Positions 48,589-60,244 of a DNA stretch of 64,000 nucleotides are shown piece after piece. Each line of letters begins with the position of its first letter. The stretch's first letter is position 1. A model generated the notes under the pieces. The model made no database searches, had not been told where the DNA came from, and saw nothing but the letters and a program-made list of their open reading frames with translations. Both the position numbers and the translations under genes were made by a program. The stretch comes from Costus lasius (taxonomy: Eukaryota; Streptophyta; Magnoliopsida; Zingiberales; Costaceae). The stretch lies in contig CM050449.1 of the NCBI GenBank assembly GCA_027563935.2, positions 12,290,501-12,354,500 on the forward strand, written 5' to 3'.

Positions 48589-48699
48589 CTATGCCTCGTG
48601 CTTGTGCTCACCACGTGATAATTATATTATAAAAGTAAATTAATTTAATACTTACTTGATCTTCTCCACGTCTAGTCACGTAGTGAGCACGAGACATAG
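48589..48699. repeat. Inverted repeat upstream of the RING-H2 frame
   Basis: The left arm 48589-48618 starts ctatgcctcgtgct and ends caccacgtga. The right arm 48676-48699, inverted, reads ctatgtctcgtgct and cactacgtga. The arms differ by two transitions and a 6-base insertion in the left arm, with a loop of 57 bases. Both arms contain an ACGTG core, the type bound by plant bZIP and bHLH factors. It lies 7 bases upstream of the start codon, in the leader or promoter. Confidence 0.7.
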
Positions 48700-49067
48700 A
48701 AAAAAATGACTAGTCTAGACCAAGAGAGTATTGAATTCTTGATGGCTAAAAAAAAGCTTAAGTTTGAGTTCAATTAAGAAACTAATTGTAACTCAAGACT
48801 TAGAAAAGAGATTAAGAGAGTATTAAGAGAGAATGAGAAATTATTCCAAAGATAGTTGGAAATTTGTGTGAAGAAATGAGAGGGTTGGGGGGTCAATTTA
48901 TAGGGATGAATTGGGTGTATAATTACATATTTATACCCTATTTTTAATTATTAAAAGGGACTAAAATGGTAATTTTATACCATAAAGACAATTATATCCC
49001 TAACTTTTAAAATTTTTATAACTATTATGAGGGCATTTAGGTAAAAATGCAGAAGAATTGACGTGTA

Positions 49068-49215
49068 TTGCCGTGCCGTGCCTGGCCCGGCCCGGCGTGC
49101 CGTGCCTGGCCCGGCCCGGCGTGCCGTGCCTGGCCCGTGTCGGCCCGCGTGCCGTGCTTGGCCCGGCCCGGCGTGCCGTGCTTGGCCCGGGTCCGTGCCA
49201 TGCCTGGCCCGGCAC
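49068..49215. repeat. GC-rich short tandem repeats at the right end of the hAT-like element
   Basis: Repeated units of about 24-27 bp built from cgtgccgtgcctggcccgg. Four to five imperfect copies. They parallel, in opposite orientation, the GC-rich block at 47515-47830. Confidence 0.8.
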
Positions 49216-49257
49216 GTCCACTCCTGTTCCAATTCCGTAGGATGGGGGGGGGGGGGG

Positions 49258-49462
49258 AGATGATGATGAGTTGGCGTTGGGAGCCTCAGATTACCTGCTT
49301 AACCTAGATTCAAGGGAAGAAGCCGCTTACCTCATAGACCTCCAAGACTTCGAGGTGGCTGAGTCTAAGAAAGCAAAGAAAAAAAAGCGTAAGAACGGTG
49401 GCACCTCAAACTCCAACCTGGACCCTAAGAGCATGAGTCCCTCTCTGCAGATCATCCCATGA
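49258..49462 (+). pseudogene. LINE ORF1, C-terminal fragment
   Basis: An open frame of about 68 residues, without its own start, ends in a stop at 49462. It has an acidic beginning (DDDELALG) and a basic cluster (KKAKKKKRK), fitting the RNA-binding ORF1 product's tail. Its stop codon overlaps the ORF2 start codon as ATGA. Identification is from position, not from a recognised domain. Confidence 0.6.
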
Positions 49463-52400
49463 CGGACTTTCCAGCTCCTTTATTGTGTTGGAATGTGAGA
49501 GCTTTCAACGCACTTTCCAAAAGGAAGGAGATGACGGCTTTGGTTAGTAAATATCACATTAAAATGTGTGCTATCTTAGAAACCCACGTATGTGAGGCCA
49601 AAAGTGTAAGTATCATCAACTCTGTCTTTCCCAGGTGGTCTTTCTCCAGCAACTACAATAAAATATCCGGCGGTAGAATATGGCTCATTTGGGACCCCAC
49701 AGCGTATAGGGTGGAGACTCTTGATATGTCTAACCAAGTGATTATGGGGAAAGCTTACAATATCCAGGGCGATTTTCTTTTCTTTCTAGGCATTGTGTAT
49801 GGTCTTTATTCTTTCAACGATGGTAAAGAGATTTGGGGGTTTCTTGAAAACTGGCTGCGTATGGGACCCACAGTTCTCCTAGGGGACTTCAATATGCTTT
49901 TCTCTTATGATGATAAAAAAAGGGGGAACTATCCATCACGAGGCCGAGATTCTTCATAACCTCGAATTGAGAGCGGCTCTTGATATAGTCGGTATAAAAT
50001 TCCGTGGGGCCTTTATACTTGGTCCAACTTGCAAATGGGAGCTTCTCAGATCTGGTGCAAACTCGATCACATTATGGCCATGAAGGAGTGGATTGAAAAA
50101 TTCCCTCTTGCCGAAGCCATCTTTTTAAATCCGAATCTTTTGGACCACTCTCCGGTGCTCCTTGTTTTTGGAGACAACATGTTGCGTAGGGATCCCCGAT
50201 TCCATTTCTTCAACAAATGGGTCCAATACCCGAGCTTTCAACAAGTGGTGAACTCCATCTGGAACTCAAGTAGCACCCGTGGTACTCCTATGTTCTCTCT
50301 CTACCACAAGCTTACTATGGTCAAGCAGGGTCTTAAGCAATGGGCGCAGAACATGCGGGCCGAAAAGGAAGAAGAGCTTAGGGAGAATCATAGAAAGTTA
50401 GGGGATATCCAAACCTAACTTCAGACTAATTATCACGACCCCACTCTTTGCGCTCTTGAGAGGAGATACCAAGATGACATCAAACGTTATTGGAATAAGG
50501 AAGAATCTACTTTCAAGCAGAGATCTAGAGACCAACTTATATCCTTGGGCGACTCCAACATGGCATACTTTTATAACCTTATGAAGTCCAGGCAAATCCG
50601 GAACTCCATTACATCCATTAAAGATGTTCAGGGGATTTTTGTTTCGGGCGAGAATATATCTCACAAAGCGGTCCGCTACTTCAAAGATCTCTTAGCCCCC
50701 TCCTCTGCTCCCTTGGTTTTAAATGTACAGGTGAAAAAATCGCTCTCCGCCCCGGCTATTAGTGATCTCGACTCCAAGTTCTCGACTGAAGATATCGAGA
50801 ATATCATTAGAAGGGCCAATACCTCTAAAGCTCCAAGAGTGGACGGATTTAATGCAGCCTTCTTCAAGTCTTGTTGGGGGATTATCAAAGATGACGTCCT
50901 TCGGGCGATCATGGACTTCATAGACCACGGTTACATGCTCAAGCGGGTGAACATTACTTCCCTTACTCTTATCCCTAAAGTTCCTAACCCCTCATCTTTT
51001 GCATAATTTCGGCCTATTTCTGTGTGCCAAATGATCTACCGCTTCATTGCTAAAGCCTTGGCCATACGAATCCGGAACGTGCTCCCTGAGATTATTGATA
51101 CTAATCAACACGCCTTTATTCCGGGTAGATCTATACAGGAGAACATTATGTTGTGCCAAGAAATCTTGAGTGGTTTTCATAAAAAACTGGGACCCCTAGA
51201 ATGGCGATAAAACTGGATCTGCACAAGGCCTTCGACTCAGTCAGATGGGAAGCCATTGAATATTTCCTTACTGCCTATAAATTCCCGGCTTGGTTTGTGG
51301 ACAGAGTCATGGCATGCGTCTCCTCTCCATCTTACACAATCAACTTTAACGGTCAGGATGTCGGCCTCTTCAAGGGCACTCGGGGACTTCGTCAAGGATG
51401 CCCTATGTCCCCTTACCTCTTCATTGTCATCATGCAGTACCTTACTGATCTTCTGGAGGAGCAGTTGCTTGGGGTTCACCTTATCCCCACAAGAAATGCA
51501 AGAAGTTGGGTATTACGAACCTCCTTTTTGCGGATGATGTTATCATTTTTTGTGACTCCTCGAATGTCTCCGCGCGGGCTGTCAACAAAGTGCTTGAGGA
51601 CTTCCTCCAAAATACCGGCCTCAAGATAAACAAAGATAAATCCCAAGTCTTTTTTTTTCTGCTTCAACTGCTCCAGGGCTGCAGGCGGATCTCTTGAGGA
51701 TCCTAGGGATCCAGAAGGGGGTGATGCCCTTCCGGTATCTGGGCATCCCCATTACCAGCAGGCCCATAAAGCCCAGTGACTGCATGCCTTTGATTGAAAA
51801 AATCACCAAATATCTCACTGCTTGGAGGGCAAGGTGTCTTTCTTATGCCGGGTGAGTAGAATTAATTAAATCCATGTGTTATGGAAATATCAACTTCTGG
51901 TGTAGGCCATAAAGCTCCCCGCGGGGGTTATCTCGAAGCTTAACTTGGCCCTAGCAAATTTTCTTTGGTCAAGGGGTCAAAGGAGGGGTATTCCAAAAGT
52001 TGCTTGGATCAACATCACAAAGCCCACGGCATTTGGAGGGCTCGGCCTTCGCGACATCAGTAAATTAAACCGAGCGTTTTTTTATGAGGCATATTTGGAA
52101 CTTATTGCAGAACAAAAATACCATATGGGTTAAGTGGATCCATGAGACGTACTTGCAGGCTGATTCTATTTGGACGGTTAGGCTATCACCTTGGCCTATG
52201 CGTGGACTTCTTTCGGTTCGCGACTCTTGCAAGCCAATGGTAGGGTATAAAATCGCAAATGGACTTTCCACCAAACTTTGGCTTGACCCGTGGTTCAACT
52301 CTAGCATTCTTTTGGAGCTGGTGGAGGATGTCCGATTTGTGAACCCCTCGGGGAAGAACACACCTCTCAGCTCCTTTATAACAAATGGCAAATGGACGAT

Positions 52401-53136
52401 ACCGAGACTGAGGTCTAGGAGCCTGATTGACATATACGCTGCCATCCCCCAAGTGCACATCCACTCTGCCCTCAGCTCGGATCAGATATACTGGAACCAC
52501 ACGCATCATGGGAAATTTACTCTCAATTCAGCTTATGAGAGCCAAGTCCAGGGCACGGAGGTTAATTGGAAGAACCTAGTTTGGTTTAAAGGGAGAATAC
52601 CGCGTCACTCCTTCTTGTGGTTATTTTGTCAAGGTCGTTTATGTACCAGGGCGCGTTTACATGACTGGGGTATTGTGCAAGATTCATCTTGTTTGCTTTG
52701 TAATTCCCACCCGGAGACTATTGACCACCTATTTCTTCACTGAGAAGCTATGGCTGATTTTTGGCGCTTAATTGCAAGCTGTTGTGGTATTCAGCTTCCT
52801 TCTCATTCCTGGGAGGAGGTCTTTTTTCACTTACCGCACCTTTGGCAGCATGCTAATACTATCCAGACTTATATTACTAAACTCATGCTATCTGGGGCTC
52901 TTTACTATATCTGGAGGTATCGCAATAACCAAATTTTGGGTTTTCACAAAAAGAATATAATGGATTTTCTTAGGTGTTTGGTCTCGGATATCAAATTAAA
53001 AATCATGAGCTACATTCCTCTGGCAAACCATGATCCTCACGTTCTTGCCTTCCTTCACTCTTGGGGGGATATGGGGAGGCTTAAGGCGCCAGCATGGAGG
53101 CTTCCTTGTATTCTCTTTCGTTCCTCTTCACCCTGA
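49459..53136 (+). pseudogene. LINE ORF2: endonuclease, reverse transcriptase, zf-RVT; broken
   Basis: ORF2 of a plant L1-type element. The AP-like endonuclease spans 49459 to about 50170, with LCWNVRAFN, ILETH and LLGDFN. The reverse transcriptase spans about 50800-51660, with FRPISVCQMIYRFIAKALA, KLDLHKAFDSV, LRQGCPMSPYLF and the catalytic FADD. A zf-RVT-type segment at about 52490-52740 has HSFLWLFCQGRL and CLLCNSHPETIDHLFLH. Damage: TAA at 49957, 50416 and 51004, TGA at about 52741, and frame changes near 49920-50030, 51195, 51500 and 51900. It cannot make a full enzyme. Confidence 0.92.
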
Positions 53137-53708
53137 TCGTGGTTTTTGCGCAGGTCTGCTATAAGTCACCATCCAGCAGCACCAAATACCCTGGGGATGA
53201 AAACCTACCGGGACTCTACGGGGAAACTGAATCTACCCAACTCCTACGTGAAGTCGGATGGAACAGCTTGGTAACACAATGCTTGCGACTCTCAATCCTG
53301 CCTAGTGCAGCCACGCACGTATTTGTACTGCTCCATGCTTTCGAAAGTTGACGACACGGGCCGGTGCTCCCCTGTTCTCTCACACGTACTCATTGTCAAA
53401 TTCGAAGAGAGGAGATGCTGTCCAGACTTGCGCACAGGAATTGTTCCTGTGTTCCTGTGTTATCCTTCTAATACTCCCTTTCACTATTCACTTGTGTGAG
53501 GGGTATTAGTTTTTTTTGGTTTTGAGATGTTGTTGATGCAGCAAGATCCTTGCGACCATATAAACAGGGGAAACTCTATCAAAAATTTTTCGATCCTAGG
53601 ATGAGGGTGCTGTTAGAGCATATATATATATCTTGTAACATATCTTTTCGATTTATATAAAATCTATTACTTGCCTTTGACCAAAAATAAAAAATAAAAA
53701 AAAATAAC

Positions 53709-54700
53709 AATACAAGAGTCCTATCAAACCCTAAATAACCCTAAATATAGCAGCTGCAGTGCTAAAGTATACAGGTACAACAGCATAGTATGCCAAAATG
53801 CAGTCTTACTAAGCTCAACAACGTGGGTATTGAGCTATCTATTATAGAGCTTGGATCAGTTTCGAATAGTAAAATATAATGTGTAGCTTTGTTAAGTGTG
53901 GGTCAATTATGAGTAGTTTAAAACTTAGCTTACTGTCTTTTCTTTATATAGAAACGTTCTTGAAAGTAAAAAAATATATATATTTTTAAAAGTATTATTC
54001 AAGTAAGCAGCAATTTAATTTAATTTAATTATTTTATTAATTTTAATAATATTCAAGAAGCTTTAAATTTTATCTAGGATTATTTGAGGAAATTTAGACC
54101 TATATTTAAAATTTTAATTTACTTGTTTATTTAATGATAGTTCATTATTGTAGTTAATCATGTGTTAATGCACTAAAAGTCGCAAGTTGTCATCATTAAT
54201 GTGTGGCTGTTATGAGTGCATTCCCACAACACAAATCTCACCGTTCATTAATTAACACAGGAGAAGAGCATGGTCAAGGAAATACTATGAGCTACAGCAA
54301 AGTTCTATCTTATAATAGTCCCAATTGGCTGTCTGATACGATACTAGTACAATTCATCTTCATGCTACACCAACTGACCTTGGCCGCACTCTCTCAGACT
54401 GTCGGCTGTCTGCATTTCATATAAAAAAATGCAACCTTCACAGGATGGTAGACATGAAGAGGCATCATCTTTGTGAATGAACATGATAGTAAAGCCAAGG
54501 AGCAAATATGAAGATGAACACCTTTATATCATCATATAAATGATATAAATGGAGAGAAATATGTAGAACAAAGACTCTTAGATGCATTGCCATAATATCT
54601 AGCTCCGCATCGACATTTCGGGGATTGTGCACATGCTCCACTCTTAAATCCCTATGCCCTTGAAGTAATCACCTTGCCTTGTTTGAGATGATTCAACTTG
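53709..54700. other. Spacer at the 3' side of the Raf-like kinase gene
   Basis: AT-rich. It contains the presumed kinase 3' untranslated region on minus. No gene is recognised; the plus-strand open frame at 54203-54424 has no domain. Confidence 0.5.
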
Positions 54701-57700
54701 TCATGGGCCACGGCTCTTGCCGAAGCAGCCGAAACATCCTTGTTGTTGATCGGGAGGAATCATGCCTCCACCCTTGGAGGTGTCAATGGCCTCCAACATG
54801 GCCACCACTTCGTCCATCTCTGGTCTTTTGTCAGGGTTTGCATCCCAGCAGATCTTCATCACATTTGCCAGAGAGCTCGGACAACACCGCGGTATATCGG
54901 GCCTCAAGTTCTGCAATTACTGGTAAGTTGTAATTGGGAGCTCAACTTGATTCAGCAGTATCAGACACAAAGAAAGGAGTACCTGTCGAACCACTGCAGA
55001 TGTGATCTCAGAAAAGCTAAGGTCTGGATATGGCATGTCACAGCAGTATATCTCCCATAGGCAGATGCCAAAGCTGTAAACATCACACTTTCTATTGTAA
55101 GGGTTGCCATTAAGGACCTGTGAAAATGTGTTGGTGCCATGTCAGTACTATCCATAATTAAACAAGCCAGTGAAGTAACATAGAATGGCGTATTTGATTC
55201 GAGCTCAAAGCTTTAACAAATGAATTGATTTTGAATATCCATTCTAAACTAATGCACCTCAACCATTTTTTTTTCCTCCGGTTCATTGTTCTCTCCTTGT
55301 TGGGAGATCTAAGAAATGTTCGTTACATGGGTTAGGATCTAAAGAACTTCAATGTAGTTCTTTCTCTTCTCTGTGCTTCGCTTAGTGAAACTTCAAACGA
55401 ATTGTATAATGGTATTTTTGCCACATTTGGCTTGTATAAATCTTTGCTGAACATGATTGTGAGATTCGACTTCTGTTCTTCCTGGATCACACTTTACACT
55501 AATGTAAATGCCATTTTTCTTGATATCAAGATCTATAAGTTATAATTCCCAAAGAAGCATCTTAAGAAACCATCTTAGTGTCATGAAATCACAAACAACT
55601 GTTCATATGATTTACAATCTTGTTGGTATGGACATTTGCTTCCAAAAATTATACCAGCTCCCCAAACAGTTTAAGCAACTGAGAAAATGATACAAGGGAA
55701 TTGAAAATTAAGTGAAATTACTCCAACAAATAGAATTTCTTACCTCTGGTGCCATGTAGCCAAGGGTTCCTGTCTCCCCAGTCATATCGTTAGGATTTTG
55801 AGCCTCAATACGAGCAACACCAAAGTCCGCAATTTTGACTGTCCCTGACCTGTCTAGAAGCATATTTTCTGTCTTCACATCTCTGTGCACAATCTTCTTG
55901 GAGTGAAGATAACTTAACCTACAGATACAAAGTAAATTACACAAACAAAATTAATTTTCCTAGATTTTTTTGGGCATGCACAAAAGGCAGATATCAGTTA
56001 AGAATCAAAAAGTAAAGTACAGACTTCCACCGAAGAATTCAAGGTCAATGCTCACCCTCTTGCAAGATCCAAGGCCATCTGGACAACTACTTTGAAAGCT
56101 AGCTTTCTTCTGTGGTGTTTTATGAGAAATGATTTTAGTGCACCACCAGGAAGATATTCAACAACAACACAGCAGACATTGCTGGGCATGCCAAGATGAC
56201 CATTTTCTGTTTGTATGTTTAGGTCTGTTGCCCCAATGGCAGCTCCAATAAACTACCAAAAGGTTCAAAAATGAGCACGGAAATGTTAACCAAACAAGAA
56301 GAAATATAAGAGAATATGGGTGCACAGGAGATAATTCCAAGTGAATATTTTCCATTGCAGCGAAAAGGAACATCAGTAAATGGACAAAAGATATGTATAA
56401 CTTGAATTAAATTCACATAAAAATAGTAGATTGGAGCTATCTTCATGTTAAGGACATTTACCTTTGTAACATTAGGATGATCAAGTTTGTGCCAAACTGA
56501 GACTTCCTGAGTGAATGCAGCCCGAAGTGCAGCAACTTCAGATTCTGATCTGTTTCCTTCTTCACCCCAGTCTAGCAACTTCACTGGAAACCATAAAGAA
56601 CAGTTAATATCGTACCTACCTAAATATCAATGAGTACAACTCAAAACAATTGTAGATAAAATGAAAGACGTGATTAAAAATAAAATCAGAATCAAGGGAA
56701 ATCGGGTGTTTGTTCTGGTGCTTTATCTGGGAATTCGGAAGGAGAGTATGAAAGACAACAAACTGATGCACGATGAAGTGTAAGTGGGGAGCTCATAGTT
56801 ATAAATTCACTAACTTGAGTGAAGAGCTGACAAGAAATTTCAGCTGTGAAAAGAATAGGAAAAAAAATCAAAGGAATATTCGAAACCACACAAAAAAGAA
56901 AAGTTTTCTCCCTTTAATCTTTATGACCCCCGGGTGCAACGTATATCAATTACATCTTGTCTTCAATTGTCAACGCTATTGCTTTATGGCTTCCTACTTT
57001 AGAGATGATCACAGGACCAACACCCACATAATTGTTCAGTTAGGTCACATGAAAGAACAAGTGAGAAACCAACTAAACCAACAAATATCACGGAGAACAC
57101 TCCTCCAACTTGTGTAGTCACAAGCAGGCTTCTGGGTTACGTCAATGAACAAGGAACCTTTATAAACCCAACAGGAGCTACCAAACCTGAAAAGTAATTA
57201 TCACCAACTACAGGGGATGCAAACAGAAAGTTCAAGGTATCACTAATGCGCAATGGATCAAAAATTTCAATTAATGTTCTTCAAAGTTCAAACTGACGAA
57301 CGGACAGCCTCATGTATGTTGACTCCTTCACTGAAGAAGTTCGGTGTAAATTAACTCGCTAACCAAATGGTTCAATAACACTTTGAGAGTACGTCTTTGC
57401 TAAAATTTAATGCAGACAAAAAGGAAGAAGCATTAAGAACAGCTGAATTCACTAAAAACTTCACAAAAAGACAGGGAAGGAGGATTTCTAACAGTTCAGA
57501 TGGTATCATCAATTGAGGAATCCAGAAAGGCAGCATCGAATAAGCAAAAGCCCTAATTTTGGAGAGAATCACTGACAAACATGAAGCGGAAATAGTAATT
57601 TCTTCCTTGTTTCTGCGTAAAGATTCACTTTGGGCTCACCGGCGACATCCTGGCCGTCGTAGATCCCGCGATGGACGGTACCGAAGGTGCCCCTGGCAAT

Positions 57701-57885
57701 GACCCCCTTTATGACAAGCTTGACGGGATCAATCTCCCACTCCTCTCGTAGCCTCTCCCGCCGCTCCTCCTCCATCCTCTTCTCCATCGTCCTCGCGCGG
57801 CCGAGATTCCGCTCCAGATGCTCGTCCAAGCTCTTCAGATCGATCTGGTCCGCCCGGACAAACCCAGCTCCTCCCCCTCCTTCCT

Positions 57886-57889
<4 letters not shown>
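54701..57889 (-). CDS. Raf-like MAPKKK (group C, MRK1/Raf-like), six exons, 362 aa
   Basis: Soluble serine/threonine kinase of the plant Raf-like MAPKKK group C, related to Arabidopsis ATMRK1-type kinases; substrates are unknown. Exons on minus are 57889-57640, 56583-56462, 56252-56056, 55918-55744, 55117-54983 and 54910-54701, phases consistent. The N-terminus begins with [19 protein letters not shown], a motif typical of this subgroup. The kinase domain has [14 protein letters not shown] (62-75), Lys85, HRDVK with Asp203 and DFG (221-223). Activation-segment [10 protein letters not shown] and [17 protein letters not shown] are also group-typical. The C-terminus ends [12 protein letters not shown]. 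No membrane span is seen. All catalytic residues are present. The exact member within group C is uncertain. The ATG abuts a GA repeat. Confidence 0.94.

Positions 57890-57939
<50 letters not shown>
57890..57939 (-). repeat. (GA)25 microsatellite immediately before the kinase start codon
   Basis: Fifty bases of uninterrupted CT on plus (GA on minus) end exactly at the ATG at 57889. GA tracts in plant promoters and leaders are bound by BBR/BPC proteins. This one would lie in the transcribed leader. Confidence 0.93.
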
Positions 57940-57942
<3 letters not shown>

Positions 57943-60244
57943 CCTCTCCTATGCAACCTCCAAGATGAGATCTTTACGAGCTTCGGTTTCCTCTACGCCT
58001 TCCCCGCTACTGCATCTTCAATTCTCGCATCATCCGCCACTAGTATATGCGACTCTCACTCTTACTGCCAAAAAAAGGAAGCTCCTTTCTTTCCCCTTCT
58101 CCCCCTCGTTGAGATTACTGCTATTCCAACCCTCTGTTTCTCTTTCCTACTCTTTGTTGCCTTGTGAGCACATGGGTTGCCCTGCCTCTCCTTCTCCAAT
58201 CAAAGCTTCTTGTTTAAAATAATTTCCATCTTTCCATCATCATTAGAGCTTTTTAAGTCCATGGTCACAGGACACATCCACAGTCGCTCTACTTTTGCGG
58301 TATTTTATACTTTTATGGAGCCTCCATTTATCCTCAGTTACAGACTTCCCGCAGTGGACTGTTTAATCTGGGAAATTGACCTGTTTCCTTATCTTTCCAT
58401 GCGTTGGGCATCGGAAAGAGATTGCAGATGCAATGGCTTTGACCAGTCTCTCTCTCTCTCTCTCTCTAGAGATTGCAGATACGATTGGCAAAATCTCTCT
58501 CTCCGATCTGAAATTATAAAACAAGGGAATGATGGAAACATCAACATGAAAAACCCACAAAACCTCGTGATTTCGTGAACTGAATGCAAACTGGAAACAA
58601 ATCTGCACATTAAACAATGAAATACAGTTCGTAATATTTTAGATGTTATCGGAGAGCCACAAGGTCTGAACCAAATGCCTCTATATTTTTTAGTTAGATA
58701 TAAATATAATAATACTAGTTATTATTAAAAATACTAGTTATTATTAAAACTAAATTTTTTTGTCGTTAGAATCTTAGGCAGCTCGGATCATATCTCCGAA
58801 ATATGAATCTTAGAGCATGAATCACATTTCTATTGCTTTAAGGTTTACGTATCTTATGAAATAGATGATTCAGATGTGACGTTGCCAAAGATTTTTAGGA
58901 ATTTTTCTTTCCATAATAAAACACATGGAATGTTCATATGAAGGTTTGCATGAAATTGGTAACAATATATTAACAAATATTGAATTTTGAATGACAGATG
59001 AAAGCAAGACTCCATGTGCAGGAAGGTACGATTTAGGGAGATTAAATACATGAAGATCGATGATTTAGGCAGATTAAATGCATGCAATACTTCTTTAGGT
59101 TGGAGAAATATATTTTGATTTTAAGTTGGATGAAAGAATTGTTTCTAATGATTCACTAATACTACTTTTCTAAATTCTCAATCATCATTCCACAATTCAT
59201 AAACTATAGAATGTTGATTATTGATGATAACACTCTCACAAGTTGAAGCACTACAACCACAGACAACAAATTCATTATAGTATTATACGTAAGAATGATT
59301 GAATTATGTGTTCGCAAGAATTTTAGTATTACACCTAACAAATTCATCCTGCTCCCAAAATTTATAGTGTTTACATTCAAAAAACTTAATCCGAGAATAA
59401 AGGAGCTGTCATTAGGCTGACCACTGACCTCACATGCTACCAATTAAAAAATGATTATGGGATATGAATTAGATCTTGAGCTTGATGAGCTAATCAAATT
59501 TTAAAGTGTGAGAGATTATGATATCTCCGAAAAGTGATAAAAATGATAGAATAGTATATTAAATCTCAGTAAGTTTACTACTATCAATTTGGGCATAAAT
59601 ATTTTAAATTAGATCGCATTATCATTCAATTCATCAAGTTAATAAATAATTAGCTCATTAGCATGTTTATAATATTTATTTAGTACTTAAAAGCAAAAAA
59701 TGACATTATTCTTTACATATGTTAACATAGTTAGTTGTAGATGTGAAATGCAAATGAGGCAATAAATTCATTGTGCTAGTAAACTTATTTTTATTTGAAT
59801 TATGATTGAATTCTTAGCTAAGTTTGTAGCTAACTAATTTAATAATTCTAAATTATAGCATATTAACTAATTTAGCATATCAAACTAGTATAGTATATAA
59901 ATATAAAAGACCTCTTATAAGAATTTTAGAATATGAAACAAATCTTATTTATTTGTAAAAACATTTATAGAAAGAGGCATCTACCAAGAGGAAAACATGG
60001 ACTTTGGTTTGTAGTTAGTTCAAGATACTAAAATGGATTCAATTAAGTACTTAAGATTTTTTTTTCTTATGAGATGATTTATAACACTTTTAAAATTATA
60101 AAATTAACTTTAAATTGTCTTGATTTTGCAATAGGGTGGTGGTCTAATTTGGATTAGCACAATATGTGTTATGACTAGTTCATATTCACAATATTTTACC
60201 TTCAAGTGCACAACGAGACACATACCATCAGCATAGAGAAGTTA
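57940..60244. other. Intergenic region upstream of the Raf-like kinase
   Basis: Presumed kinase promoter near 57940-58300, a second short CT run at about 58448-58469, then AT-rich sequence. No gene was recognised. Confidence 0.5.

Larger units (their letters stand above)
47503..49226. mobile_element. hAT-like element with GC-rich ends carrying a RING-H2 frame
   Basis: The left end TAGAGGTGG and the inverted right end CAGGAGTGG resemble hAT termini. GC-rich subterminal blocks of GGCCCG and GTGCC units in opposing orientation occupy 47515-47830 and 49068-49215, enclosing an AT-rich interior. The interior holds one intact minus-strand open frame (48582-48046). No 8-bp target duplication is convincing: ggaggggg on the left against ttccaatt on the right. 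The right end abuts a G run and a LINE, so it may be eroded. No transposase is present. The interpretation as a mobile element rests on end structure and is not proven. Confidence 0.55.
49258..53708 (+). mobile_element. 5'-truncated L1-type LINE, degenerate
   Basis: Order of parts: end of ORF1 (to 49462), ORF2 with endonuclease, reverse transcriptase and zinc-binding regions (49459 to about 53136), a 3' untranslated region of about 550 bases, and an A-rich tail at 53684-53708. The 5' end is cut off within ORF1, which is usual for incomplete target-primed reverse transcription. No clear target duplication was found. The copy is inactive because of several stops and frameshifts. It lies directly beside the hAT-like element's right end. 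Confidence 0.9.
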
